In this document: positions 42,401-50,941 of the stretch, piece after piece
How the letters are laid out: every line of letters starts with the position of its first letter
Numbering within the stretch: position 1 is the first letter of the stretch
Assembly (NCBI GenBank): GCA_964550025.1
Contig: CAZJYI010000051.1
Coordinates: 5,708-69,707, forward strand
Length of the DNA: 64,000 bases
DNA from: CAZJYI01 sp964550025
GTDB lineage: Bacteria; Verrucomicrobiota; Kiritimatiellia; UBA8416; CAYOBW01
Direction of reading: 5' to 3'
The notes under the pieces: model-generated
Databases searched by the model: none
Told to the model about the DNA's origin: nothing
Seen by the model: only the letters and a program-made list of their open reading frames with translations
Translations under genes and position numbers: made by a program

Positions 42401-45400
42401 ATTGACGAACGTCTGATCCCGGGCCGTGTAGGTACATGCGACCGCGTGCCCCTCGTTGTTGGTCACGGCGGCGATACGACCGGTCTCGGGATGGTAGTCG
42501 AACGCCGTGCTGTCGCCCATGCTGTCTGTGACGCGGGTAACAATATCGCGCGTGTTGTCTGGATTGAAATCGAGCCGTTTCCCGTCCTCGTAGGTCACAC
42601 TGCGCAAGACGCGTCCGTAGTGATCGTGCTCGAAGACCCGTTCGGTACCGTCGGCGTTGATGTACTTGAACCGCGTGACGGGGTCGTCGTCGGCGAATTG
42701 TTCGGCCGCGATTTGCGCGGTGTTGCTGTACGCGTCGGTCTGTGTCCGTACGCTGCCGCGCAGGGTGGTGTTTGTCCGGTAGGTCTGAACAAAAGTGCTG
42801 TTCCCGCGCGGATGTTCCACGTCCGCGACCAGGTCGTGTCCCGACCCGTCGTAACTATAGGTCCAGACATCCCCGGAGGCATTGGTGATGGACCGCAACG
42901 TGACGCGACCGGGATTGTCTCCGGGGTCTTCCTCGTAGGTGAACGTGATGCGCCGGCCCGCCTGGTCCTCGACCCCGGTGAGGTAGCGGCGGGTGTCGTT
43001 GATGCCCACCTGCCGGTAGGTAAAGTTGAGTTGGCGGCCGATGCCGTCCGTGACGGCGGTCGGACCTTGTGCGTCAACGTCGTCGGGGTTCGTATAGGTT
43101 AGCGCGTTGCCGTTACGGTCCTCGACGCGGACGAGGAAGGCGTGCAGGCTTGCCGTCTCGGGGCTGAACTTGCGGAACGTCAGCAGCCGGTGGCGGCTGG
43201 GATCGAGCACGTAGTAGTAGTCGGCGGTCTCCTGCATCTGCCAGCGCAGCGCCTCCATCGGGAACGCTTCCCAGCCGTCCACGGTCCGGTGGAAGCCGAC
43301 CGTCCGGCCCCGGCCCAGCTCGACCACGGCCCTGCCCTCGGTCTCGCGCCACAGCGTGACGCGGTGGCTGTGCGAGAAGTTCATGTGCGGCAGCCCGTCA
43401 CGGAAGCGTTTGCCCGCGGTCCTCGATCCGTAGTACAGCCGGAAGCCCAACGGCAGCATGCCGCCCGGGCGCAGGAACGTCCGCTCGAACGAAAACTCAC
43501 CCGTACCCATGTTGATCGGGTCCCCGCCCTTGCCCACGCATTGACTGTTGCCGGTGTCGGCGTCCTTCTCGTCGAGCGTGACGTCCAGCGGCAATTCCCG
43601 GACGATCACGGTGCCGAGCTTGATCGAGCCGTTGGCCGCGCCGTCCAGGTCCCGTTCGCCGCCATCGACAAAGCTGATCCTGACCGTGTTCGATTCGGTC
43701 ACGGCATTCGTGGCCTGCGTCCACGAGGTCGTGTTCGTTTCGAGCGCCCGGACAAACGCGAGGACGCTGCCGGGGCGGAACTGTTTGACGCGCATCGTCA
43801 CTTCGACTTCTCCGCCCGGGGGCACGTTCGTCACGGTCCCGACGGCGCCGCCCGTGCATGATCGCGTGTTCCGTTCCGGAATCGGCAGCGCGACCAGCGT
43901 GCCGGCCGCCAGCCGGGACACCCGAACGAGGCCGAATACCGCGTCGACCGCCATCGACACGCTTCCCAGGGCCGCCACCCGGTTCTGCTCGCTGTCCCGG
44001 ACGCCGTCGCGGTTGGTATCGCCGTCGTGGATGGAGCGGTTCTCCAGGGCATCGGGAACACCGTCGCCGTCGCTGTCCACCGTCCCTCCCGCGACGGTCA
44101 CGCTGTAGTCCACGGAGTTGTTGGCGGGCTGGAAATCCCTCAGGGCCGTGTTGGCAAAGGCGCCGACGGTGATCCCCACCGTGTCGGGATGATTGATCAC
44201 GATATCCGCGCTCAGGCGTACCGTCTGGCCTTTCTCCAGCGCATTCTGTTGACTACCGATCTCGGAGGGTGGGTTCATCGTGATCATATCACCGTTGCCG
44301 CTTGCGCGAACCAGGTGGATATGCGGTTGCGCGTCCCCGGCCGACAGGCCGATCGATAGCCAGGAGGGATCGTGCAGGTTGTCCGGGCCCAGGTTGACGA
44401 TCTCACACTCGATGCGGATCGTCTCCCCCGCGTCGATACGTGAGGGCGGTGCGGTGAGGACGGAGACGGCCAGGTCCGCCGCCGGCGCGGCGATGGGGTG
44501 CTCGTCCACGTTTTCGTCGTAAAGCCGGTACGGCGTGTCGGCAAGCCCGTCGCCGTCGGTGTCGGGGCCGGGATGATCGTCCCAGAGATTGCCCGCGATG
44601 TAGGGTCCCCCCAGGATATTGGGGCCGGCTATCTTGGGCCAGATGCACCAGGTATTGGCGCAGTCTCCGGCCGTGCAGGTTCCGCGCGCCGCGAAGTTGA
44701 CGCTATGTGCGCCGACGAACCGGTTGTTGTAGATCAGGTTGTCCCGCGGGTTGGTTGCTCCCGTCGCCTGGCCGGCGACTCCGGTCAGCACGATGTTGGT
44801 GCGATTGTACTCGACGTCGTTGCCGGTGATCGTGTTGCCGATCGCCGATTGCAGATCGATGCCGGCGCCGTAGCCCTGGAGATAGTTGCCGGCCACGGTG
44901 TTGTTCCGGGCGGCGCCGAACGCGTCGATCGGCGGACCGATCAGCACCGCCGCTCCCGACGGCATGGCCCCGAAACTGGTGACGGTGTTATTGCTGATCA
45001 GGTTGTCATGGCCGTGTATCAGGATGGCGTTCCTGTAGAGGCCTACGACACGGTTGCCGACCACCCGCACCCCCGAACAACCTGCCGGCCGGGCATCATC
45101 GCCACCCAGCCGGATGCGGCCCACCTGCGTGTTGTTCCGCACGTACCGCACGCCGCCTCCCCCCGGGCTCGACGGCACGTCCTGGAGGTCGATCAGGGCG
45201 AAACGACCGATAGCGCCGTCCGTGCGGTTGGATTCAATGTACACATCCCCGTCCGCGTGCACGTTGTCCACGCTGATGTAGCCTTCGTCTGCCGTGATCG
45301 TATTGCGGCGAATCATGACCGTGCCGGCTATGCGGTTCACCGCCCCCGTCGTTGCCGCCCGGACATAAACATTCCGTACGATGCTGTCACGTACTGTGAG

Positions 45401-46204
45401 GTCCCCGGTCGGACGCAGCGAGAAATACAGATCCGTGCTCGGCAGGTCGAAATGATCGAAACTGTAGTTCGTCACACCCGTGAGCTGGATCGTCGACGTC
45501 CAGTTGGTTGAATCCGTCAGGTTCTCAAGGATCGGGTCGTAGTCCTGGCTGATGCTGACATACACCCCTTCGAGCATCGTGTCTTGCAGCTCGAAACGGC
45601 TGAGGTCGCTGGGGCCGTGGCCCTCGGCCAGGGTGACTCCCCGCACGATGTCGGCTCCCGTGATCCGCAGACTGCCCGGGCCGACAAAGACCGTGGTGCG
45701 GTTACCATGGAGAGACACATTTCCCTTCACGACCAGGGTGACGCCGGTGCCCAGTTCGACAGAGAGCCGCGGGTGCAGCCGGAACACGTCGTCGTCACCC
45801 GGCACGTCGGGCTCCCATACAACGAGATTCTCGTTGGTTTGGCGCGGATAGGTGAGCCCGGGCACGATGGTGCCCCCGATCCAACCCAACGTCACCTCGT
45901 TGGTAAAGGCGTCGACCATGACCCCGCCGTTGTATATCCGCAACACGAACCGCTCGGTATCGCCCTTCTTGAGCTCGTCGCAGAGCACGTGCCGGCTCTG
46001 TGCGGGACCAATGACGGCCAGTTCTTCTTCCATGCCGCCCGTGGTTCTATACAACTTGCCCGTGCGGTCGCCCTGCGCATTCCTGGCCAACAGAACGACA
46101 AAGTCGTTGTCCGTATACTGTGTGTACAACTCGGCGCGAGCCTGCATCCCCCACAGCACGGGCAGCACCGACGGCAATACCCACAACAGAGATCTCAGAC
46201 GCAT
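39428..46204 (-). CDS. Giant secreted beta-helix/RHS-repeat protein with Kelch-like tail
   Basis: 2258 residues from the ATG at 46202-46204, preceded by GAGGAGG and followed by a signal peptide (MRLRSLLWVLPSVLPVLWGM). In order: NosD-like parallel beta-helix repeats (about 125-560; NNTVTSF, GNTITGNDVEYNRTNIVL), a CARDB-like domain (about 583-700), an Asp-rich Ca-binding stretch (DSDGDGVPDALENRSIHDGD), a DUF6531 domain (about 888; GGDPINMGTGEFSFERTFLR), some 40 YD/RHS repeats (930-1950) and the RHS core (ARYYDARSACFISREPLWPR, NPYQYARRNP). The 230-residue tail has two copies of a VDRTxxxELFDDxWxW Kelch-like unit instead of a recognisable toxin. Probably surface-exposed; function unknown. Confidence 0.88.
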   Translation of the reverse strand: MRLRSLLWVLPSVLPVLWGMQARAELYTQYTDNDFVVLLARNAQGDRTGKLYRTTGGMEEELAVIGPAQSRHVLCDELKKGDTERFVLRIYNGGVMVDAFTNEVTLGWIGGTIVPGLTYPRQTNENLVVWEPDVPGDDDVFRLHPRLSVELGTGVTLVVKGNVSLHGNRTTVFVGPGSLRITGADIVRGVTLAEGHGPSDLSRFELQDTMLEGVYVSISQDYDPILENLTDSTNWTSTIQLTGVTNYSFDHFDLPSTDLYFSLRPTGDLTVRDSIVRNVYVRAATTGAVNRIAGTVMIRRNTITADEGYISVDNVHADGDVYIESNRTDGAIGRFALIDLQDVPSSPGGGGVRYVRNNTQVGRIRLGGDDARPAGCSGVRVVGNRVVGLYRNAILIHGHDNLISNNTVTSFGAMPSGAAVLIGPPIDAFGAARNNTVAGNYLQGYGAGIDLQSAIGNTITGNDVEYNRTNIVLTGVAGQATGATNPRDNLIYNNRFVGAHSVNFAARGTCTAGDCANTWCIWPKIAGPNILGGPYIAGNLWDDHPGPDTDGDGLADTPYRLYDENVDEHPIAAPAADLAVSVLTAPPSRIDAGETIRIECEIVNLGPDNLHDPSWLSIGLSAGDAQPHIHLVRASGNGDMITMNPPSEIGSQQNALEKGQTVRLSADIVINHPDTVGITVGAFANTALRDFQPANNSVDYSVTVAGGTVDSDGDGVPDALENRSIHDGDTNRDGVRDSEQNRVAALGSVSMAVDAVFGLVRVSRLAAGTLVALPIPERNTRSCTGGAVGTVTNVPPGGEVEVTMRVKQFRPGSVLAFVRALETNTTSWTQATNAVTESNTVRISFVDGGERDLDGAANGSIKLGTVIVRELPLDVTLDEKDADTGNSQCVGKGGDPINMGTGEFSFERTFLRPGGMLPLGFRLYYGSRTAGKRFRDGLPHMNFSHSHRVTLWRETEGRAVVELGRGRTVGFHRTVDGWEAFPMEALRWQMQETADYYYVLDPSRHRLLTFRKFSPETASLHAFLVRVEDRNGNALTYTNPDDVDAQGPTAVTDGIGRQLNFTYRQVGINDTRRYLTGVEDQAGRRITFTYEEDPGDNPGRVTLRSITNASGDVWTYSYDGSGHDLVADVEHPRGNSTFVQTYRTNTTLRGSVRTQTDAYSNTAQIAAEQFADDDPVTRFKYINADGTERVFEHDHYGRVLRSVTYEDGKRLDFNPDNTRDIVTRVTDSMGDSTAFDYHPETGRIAAVTNNEGHAVACTYTARDQTFVNPAAPTDTVTFTFYDLTRVDYPDGTHDALAYDARGNVTTHTDRAASAWSFEHNARGQVTRVINPTGGGTSYAYNDDGTLASATDSETGGVTNGYDVYKRLVSVTHTGGTCRIDYDLNDRVTAVTDERGETWNYDYDANGNLLRATDPAGNAASYVYDLMDRVRAYTNRLGKTTRYAYDERGRLASVTDPNGSTTRFAYDPRGRLVGITDPADKPWPIGRDDEGVVTSATTPLQRTTAFGRNRLGDLAAVTNPLGHTVFCVRDEMSRIGAVTDPLQRTTRYGYDDRGLLAGVTLPDARSATYEYNDAGLLAAIRDLGGNAWRFTYTDAGRLRNLTDPLSNTWNCVYNTRGFPARVTYPTGETLTLTYDASGRLTRRQYSAGPDLHYTYDDVGRLLTAAGVRFAHDAAGRIVATEDTDGHSFGAAYDDGGRLESVTYADQLFTVTYTWNARDLLTGVSDNLTGSGVRFTYDDDGRLTRMTRTNGVNASWTRDDASRLTHLREGTSADLRYTYNAAGEVIRGHLVLPLPTSNRLTSRLERLTYNAASQIDTAGHRYDARGRLIAAPGHTYAWDGASRLIDIDGVALTYNGMGDLRTRTEGGVTTRYYYNYALGLYPVVAEKDASSGQWQRFYVLAHNGMLLYAIDVAHGNRVSFYHYDKGGNTLFLSDAGGNITDRYAYTPYGRLLRHEGTNTQCFTFGGAYQARCETDDLYQMRARYYDARSACFISREPLWPRIATPQALNPYQYARRNPAMFVDRTGELELFDDSWRWSNAGKNWVKEVPKNDPPSGRHSHSAIVSGDKMYTFFGVTTTGLGTDIHSYDFTTKEWKLVTTEGRRQAQRTAVFVDRTERIELFDDTWKWISAGKDWVRIVPENRMRGEPRAAQGTAGVASQAQRTESIGDTSGARPFVLQLARPRRANPMLPVTPRVEVHVGQRQGPAKAADMVLNQVGVLGKGRMSFCLMQFKRATDAEDAELKWEEPEPDLKLWGRAFTD

Positions 46205-46377
46205 GGTGTTCACCCTCCTCACGGAAAACCGCTCTTCGGGCGGCGCGGGCACACGCCTGCCGGGACCGGCCCGAAGGGTCGCCTTCACGGCGACGACAGT
46301 AACCGAAGCGGGATGGTGTCGTCAACGGGAAGGACAAGCCCTGAGACCACCAAGCAGGTTTGGAGTGAAGATATCTC

Positions 46378-46405
46378 TTGTGCATGGTAACGGTCATGTT
46401 ACTAT
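46378..46405 (+). promoter_or_regulatory. Toxin-antitoxin promoter and operator
   Basis: TTGTGC (46378-46383) and TACTAT (46400-46405) are separated by 16 bases. Between and over them lies the inverted repeat GTAAC-N6-GTTAC (46387-46402), a likely binding site for the HTH antitoxin. Confidence 0.5.
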
Positions 46406-46415
46406 AGAGGGCGGC

Positions 46416-46736
46416 ATGGAATATGAGCTCCGGGAGTATGTCGCCGACGGGAAGTCGCCCTTTGCAGGGTGGTTCAACAAGCTGGCCCCGGTGACGGCCG
46501 CCCGGGTCGACAAGTACCTTCGCCGTATGGCGCAGGGCAATCTTGGGGACTCCAAATCAGTCGGCGGCGGTGTTCGGGAGCTGCGTATCGACTTTGGCCC
46601 CGGCTATCGCGTGTACTACGGGCGGGAGGGACAACGCCTGATCATCCTCCTTGCCGGAGGACGCAAGCGCTCCCAGGCGAAGGACATCGCCGAAGCGCAA
46701 GCCCGATGGATGCGCCACAAGAAAGAGAGGAGCTGA
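46416..46736 (+). CDS. RelE/ParE-superfamily toxin (addiction-module killer protein)
   Basis: 106 residues from the ATG at 46416 with AGAGGG upstream; the frame upstream is the shadow of the RHS gene. The fold signature is seen in SPFAGWFNKL, GVRELRIDFGPGYRVYYGRE and LIILLAGGRKRSQAKDIAEA. This family usually cleaves mRNA at ribosomes. The gene precedes its antitoxin by 3 bases, the reversed order typical of HigBA-like loci. Confidence 0.88.
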   Translation: MEYELREYVADGKSPFAGWFNKLAPVTAARVDKYLRRMAQGNLGDSKSVGGGVRELRIDFGPGYRVYYGREGQRLIILLAGGRKRSQAKDIAEAQARWMRHKKERS

Positions 46737-46739
46737 ACC

Positions 46740-47111
46740 ATGGCCTTGACGCGTGACTATCGAGAGACCGTGCTTGAACGGATCAGACGTGATCCCGAGT
46801 TCACTGCCGCGCTCTATGCCGAAGCCATTGTCTCTTTGGTTGAAGGCGACCGGGAGACGGCGCTTTCCACCCTACGCGATCTTGTCCATGCTCACATCTC
46901 ATTCAAGACGCTTGCCCGGCAGACCGGTTTCGGCGAGAAGGCCCTTCACCGGATGCTCGGCCGCAACGGCAACCCAACACTTGGGAACCTGACCAGAGTC
47001 ATGCATGTGATCGAGGAAGACTTGCAGCTCTCCGTCAGCGTGGACGCGCATTGGGCCAAACCGAAACACCCCACGCCACGGCAGAAGGAAGTCAGACTCG
47101 CCTACGCGTAA
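46740..47111 (+). CDS. HigA-like HTH antitoxin
   Basis: 123 residues. A helix-turn-helix is visible at about 55-95 (ISFKTLARQTGFGEKALHRM LGRNGNPTLGNL), as in the antitoxins paired with this toxin family. Expected to bind the toxin and repress the GTAAC-N6-GTTAC operator upstream. Confidence 0.87.
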   Translation: MALTRDYRETVLERIRRDPEFTAALYAEAIVSLVEGDRETALSTLRDLVHAHISFKTLARQTGFGEKALHRMLGRNGNPTLGNLTRVMHVIEEDLQLSVSVDAHWAKPKHPTPRQKEVRLAYA

Positions 47112-47581
47112 GCCTTTAGCGCTCGCGTAGATGCCCCAAGCCCTCCGGGGGTCAGCCCTCAAAAAACAAAAATTGTGGCGACCATTACTGCTGCTCCCCG
47201 GATAGCCGCGCATTGATCCTCGCCATGTGTCGTTCGATGTTGGCAGCAGTTGTTGCCGCGCGTTTCAATCACTTCCGTTGAGCGCTGTCCGCAAGCCCTG
47301 CCTCGACAAACCTGCGGTACGCGGCTGCCTGCCCCTTCGGTCTCGCACCTGTCATCGCCAGCAGCGGTCCGTAGTCCACGGAGTCGTGGGGAGTTGCTAT
47401 GCCCCGTAGCCGCGGAAGCTGTTCCAGCGATAGCCTCGCAGACGTTTTCGCCTGTCTTGAAGCGGCACACGTCTGGTCGGCTGCCAAACCCCACCCTTGT
47501 CATCCCCCCTGCCGCGTGCCACAATTCCCACCTCTGCGCGTACTTGCATCCGGAATGACGTGAACACGAGGTGACGTTTCT
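47112..47581. other. 470-base region with decayed mobile-element sequence
   Basis: No intact gene. At 47148-47159 is GGGGTCAGCCCT, a 12-mer also found at 63924-63935 next to the duplicated block. A minus-strand remnant lies at 47269-47487. The AAA-ATPase ribosome-binding site GAGGTGA ends the region. Confidence 0.5.
47269..47487 (-). pseudogene. Possible C-terminal remnant of a RAYT-type transposase
   Basis: The frame ends in ARPKGQAAAYRRFVEAGLAD SAQRK, which resembles the C-terminal YRRFVEAG segment of REP-associated transposases, but no HUH domain precedes it. The nearby GGGGTCAGCCCT 12-mer supports a mobile origin. It may equally be chance coding. Confidence 0.3.
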
Positions 47582-49069
47582 ATGAACCCTGTCGTTGAAG
47601 CCATTCGGACGGCCACTCACGGCCGCCATCCGCTGCTCTACCTTCACACGCCCGAGGAGGGGCGTGTCATGGCGGCCCTGGAAGAACTGCTGCCCGAGTA
47701 TGCGCCTGGCGGGAGCATCAGCGCCTGGGGCTGCGTGAGCGGGCTTGACGGGGCCGGCGAGGAGACGCGTGACCCGGTTGCGGCCCTGCGGGCCATCCTC
47801 GCGTCCCCCCACGAGGGGTTCTACGTGATGAAGGACCTCTCCGAGTTCATCGATCGCCCCGACGTGGTGCGCGCCCTGCGCGATGCCTACCAGGCGCTCC
47901 ACGGGAACCGGCGAACCTGCATTGTCATCGTCTCCCCCGCGCTGGTGATCCCGCCCCTCGTCGAGAACGAGCTCTGTCTCGTCGAGATCGCGTTGCCCGG
48001 CCCATCCGAGCTTCTTGCGCACGCCCTGGCGGTAGGGGACGCCTACCCCGGACGCGAGATTCCCGAGACGCTGCACTCCGAGATTGCCCTGGCACTGCGC
48101 GGGTTGACGCTGTCCGAAGCCGCCCACGTGATGCATCGCGTGTTCAACGGGACCGACATGGCCGAAGCGTCGATTCTCAAGCAGATCTTCGCGGAGAAGG
48201 AGATGCTGGCGCGAAAAGCCGGTTTTCTCGAGTACATCCCGCAGGAGCTCGATGTCAACGATATCGGCGGTCTCGAAATCCTCAAGGCCTGGGCGCTGAA
48301 ACGCAAGGACCTTTTCACGCAGGATGCCGTCAGCGCGGGACTTCCTGTGCCCAGGGGCATCCTCATCATGGGGATCAGCGGGTGCGGCAAGAGCCTGTCG
48401 TGCAAGGCGATTGCCGGCCTGTGGCACGTGCCGCTCTTTCGCCTGGACATGAACCTGGTCTTTTCCGGCATGTACGGTACGCCCCAGGCCGCCTTTCATC
48501 GAGCCCTCAAAGCGATCGAGTCCGTGGCTCCCGCCGTCCTGTGGATTGACGAGATCGAGAACGCCCTTGGCATGACCACCGACCAGGCCACATCGGAACA
48601 GACGCTGACGTTCTCGTCCTTCCTGACGTGGATGCAGGAACGCCCGCCGCTCGTGTTCGTCGCGGCGACGGCCAACCGCATCGAGTCCTTGCCCGCCGAG
48701 TCGATTCGCAAAGGGCGTTTCGACGAGGTCTTCTTCTGCGACCTTCCGAGCGACGATGAACGGCGCGAGATCATCCGCATTCACCTGGCGCGCAACGGCG
48801 TCAATCCCGACGACATCGATGTCGAGCGATTGCTCTACTCCACCGAAGGATGGTCGGGGGCCGAAGTCGAGCAGGCCATCATTGCCGCGCGAATCGATGC
48901 CCACCAGGAGAAGAAGCCCATGAACCTCGACCACATTCGGAACCACACGCGCCGCATGGTGCCCCTGTCGCGCACCATGGCGGAGCAGATCAAGGCCATC
49001 CGAAGCTGGTCCCACAACCGCGCCACACCGGCGTCCAAGACCAAGCCCAAGTCGATGATTCCGACGTAG
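47582..49069 (+). CDS. Ycf46-like AAA ATPase
   Basis: 495 residues; ATG with GAGGTGA upstream. The N-terminal half (about 1-230) is the alpha/beta domain typical of Ycf46-type proteins (YLHTPEEGR, VMKDLSEFI, IVIVSP). The AAA module has Walker A GISGCGKS (264-271), Walker B WIDEIE (about 321), sensor ATANRIESLP and arginine finger IRKGRFDEVF, then the C-terminal helical lid. Related proteins in cyanobacteria regulate inorganic carbon use; the role here is unknown. Confidence 0.9.
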   Translation: MNPVVEAIRTATHGRHPLLYLHTPEEGRVMAALEELLPEYAPGGSISAWGCVSGLDGAGEETRDPVAALRAILASPHEGFYVMKDLSEFIDRPDVVRALRDAYQALHGNRRTCIVIVSPALVIPPLVENELCLVEIALPGPSELLAHALAVGDAYPGREIPETLHSEIALALRGLTLSEAAHVMHRVFNGTDMAEASILKQIFAEKEMLARKAGFLEYIPQELDVNDIGGLEILKAWALKRKDLFTQDAVSAGLPVPRGILIMGISGCGKSLSCKAIAGLWHVPLFRLDMNLVFSGMYGTPQAAFHRALKAIESVAPAVLWIDEIENALGMTTDQATSEQTLTFSSFLTWMQERPPLVFVAATANRIESLPAESIRKGRFDEVFFCDLPSDDERREIIRIHLARNGVNPDDIDVERLLYSTEGWSGAEVEQAIIAARIDAHQEKKPMNLDHIRNHTRRMVPLSRTMAEQIKAIRSWSHNRATPASKTKPKSMIPT

Positions 49070-49070
49070 G

Positions 49071-49323
49071 GGGACCATGGACCATGGACTATGGACCATT
49101 CTTGGTTGAAGCGGGTGCGCGGCTTTGGGGAAGGGAAATGTCGAATATTGAACGCTGAATGCTCAATGTCGAAGTGAGAGGGGAAGGGCCCGCCTCGCAC
49201 TTCATCATTCATCATTCAGTGTTCATCATTCTGCGGTTTCTCGCTCCCCCGCCGCCGGCGGCGTGACCATGCACCCGCCATGTCCCGGGCCATATGCCTT
49301 GGACCATAGTCCATAGTCCACGG
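49071..49323. repeat. Nested heptad hairpin with two unrelated units
   Basis: Outer arms: TGGACCA/TGGACTA units (49071-49105) and the complementary TAGTCCA/TGGACCA units (49289-49323). Inner arms: TCGAATA, TTGAACG, CTGAATG, CTCAATG (49138-49176) and the complementary CATCATT, CAGTGTT units (49195-49234). It lies between convergent genes, so it may serve as terminator. Confidence 0.85.
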
Positions 49324-49326
49324 TTC

Positions 49327-50721
49327 TTATCCCCTCAGCGCCAGCTTCAACACGTACGCGTGATCGCAGGGTTTGTGATCGGGGAGCGTGACGTGCAGCC
49401 CCTCGTGGTCCTGCTTCCACTCGAGCGGCTGGTCGATGCCTGGCATTGTTATCGACGCGATGTTCCCGGCGGGCACGCCGGCGCCGGTGGCGAGTGACCG
49501 GATCACGGCTTCGTGTCCGGGCCAGCCCAGCGCGATGGCGTACAACGCCCCGGCTCTGCGCGTGAACCGGTAGTCCCGGTTCGTGAAATCCTGGTCCTTC
49601 TTCTCGGAGAAATGGCCTGACTCGACCACCGTCGGGCCTTCGCCGTACTTCTCCCACGGACGCGTGCCGTAGATGGCCTCGCCATTTATTTCCAGCCATT
49701 GCCCCATCGCGAGCAGCAGCCCCTCCACCTCGGGCGGTACGGTCCCGTCGGGCCGCGGCCCGAAGTTCAGCAGCATGTTGCCGTTCTTGCTCACGATGTC
49801 GACCAGGTCGTGTACGATGCGCGTGGCCGTCTTGAAGCGTTCGTTTTCGACAAACCCCCACGACTTCGTGCTCACGGACGTGTCGGTCTGCCAGTACGCG
49901 TCGCGGATGCCGGCCAGCTTCCCGCGCTCAATGTTGAACACGGCGGCTCCGTCCAGGAAGTGGTCCTTGTAGTTCACGACCACCTCTCTGCCCCACAGCA
50001 CGGCCTTGTTGTAGTAGTAGGCCACCAGCTCCAGCCGGTACGGCTCGAACTCCTTGCGGTGCCACCCGAAGTCAAACCACAGGACATCGGGTTCGTACCT
50101 GTCGACCAGCTCCTTCGTCCGGCCCAGCCAGTCCCTGAGGAAGTCCTCGTCGACGGGATCGTCCGCGTTGTCGAACACCTTCCAGTACAGATCCCGGTAG
50201 GCGGGGTCCATACGGTCGCTGCCCGGGCAGACCGGGAAATGGCGTGCGTTCCGGGCGCGGTGAGAGGTGACGATGAACTTCAACCCGGCCGCTTCGAAGG
50301 CCCTCTTCTGTTCGCCCGTGACGTCGCGTCCCGGTCCCATGTTGACGCTGTTGTACTTCGTGAACGCGCAGTCGTACATGGCGAAGCCGTCGTGGTGTTC
50401 GGCAACGGGGCCGGCGAACTTTGCTCCCGCGCGTCTGAAAAGGTCCGCCCAGGCGGCGGGGTCCCAGTTCTCGGCCCGGAACATGGGGATGAAATCCTTG
50501 TAGCCGAACCGCTCCTGCGGCCCCCACGTGCTGCGATGATGACGGTACAACTCGTGGTCACGCTCGTACATGCGTCGCGGATACCACTCGTTGCCCGCGG
50601 CCGGGACGGCGTAGGGCCCCCAGTGCGTGTAGATGCCGAGCTTGGCGTCCTTGTACCATTGGGGAACGCTGTAGCCCTGAAGCGATTCGATCGTCGGCTC
50701 GTAGTGCTCGGTGTTGCTCAC
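49327..50721 (-). CDS. Alpha-L-fucosidase, GH29
   Basis: 464 residues from a GTG at 50721 preceded by GGAGAAGG; a longer frame to 50796 is not needed. GH29 signatures: KLGIYTHWGPYAVPAAGNEW, AEHHDGFAMYDCAFTKYN, and DVLWFDFGWH with the expected nucleophile Asp. A C-terminal beta-domain follows. No signal peptide, so it would act on imported fucosides; neighbouring genes give no sugar-uptake context. Confidence 0.9.
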   Translation of the reverse strand: MSNTEHYEPTIESLQGYSVPQWYKDAKLGIYTHWGPYAVPAAGNEWYPRRMYERDHELYRHHRSTWGPQERFGYKDFIPMFRAENWDPAAWADLFRRAGAKFAGPVAEHHDGFAMYDCAFTKYNSVNMGPGRDVTGEQKRAFEAAGLKFIVTSHRARNARHFPVCPGSDRMDPAYRDLYWKVFDNADDPVDEDFLRDWLGRTKELVDRYEPDVLWFDFGWHRKEFEPYRLELVAYYYNKAVLWGREVVVNYKDHFLDGAAVFNIERGKLAGIRDAYWQTDTSVSTKSWGFVENERFKTATRIVHDLVDIVSKNGNMLLNFGPRPDGTVPPEVEGLLLAMGQWLEINGEAIYGTRPWEKYGEGPTVVESGHFSEKKDQDFTNRDYRFTRRAGALYAIALGWPGHEAVIRSLATGAGVPAGNIASITMPGIDQPLEWKQDHEGLHVTLPDHKPCDHAYVLKLALRG

Positions 50722-50866
50722 GTTTCCTTCTCCTCGCTGCCCGCCTTGCCGCTCCCTCCCGAGGTCCCGGCGGTCAGCCCATGCAGGTTGTTCCATTGTC
50801 CCGACTCTGCTGCAGGCTACTCCGACGCCGACGCCCCGTCAACTTCACGCGATGCAATTATCCCGT

Positions 50867-50895
50867 TTGCATTGTATCGGGCAATTACCTATAGT
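50867..50895 (+). promoter_or_regulatory. Sigma70-like promoter with inverted repeat at the start site
   Basis: TTGCAT (50867-50872), 17-base spacer, TATAGT (50890-50895). An inverted repeat ATAGTG-N7-CACTAT (50891-50909) overlaps the -10 and start point and could be an operator. It drives the hybrid kinase gene at 50942. Confidence 0.65.
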
Positions 50896-50941
50896 GTACA
50901 TACCACTATTGTGGCGCCCATGAAGAGAAACTAGGACTGCG

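Noticed and set aside
40445..43102. 885-codon plus-strand open frame inside the RHS gene
   Set aside because: Antisense shadow of the YD repeats; it repeats Val/Gly/Arg patterns only because the RHS units repeat.
47159..49099. 646-codon minus-strand open frame opposite the AAA ATPase
   Set aside because: Shadow; the plus strand has Walker A/B and a good ribosome-binding site.
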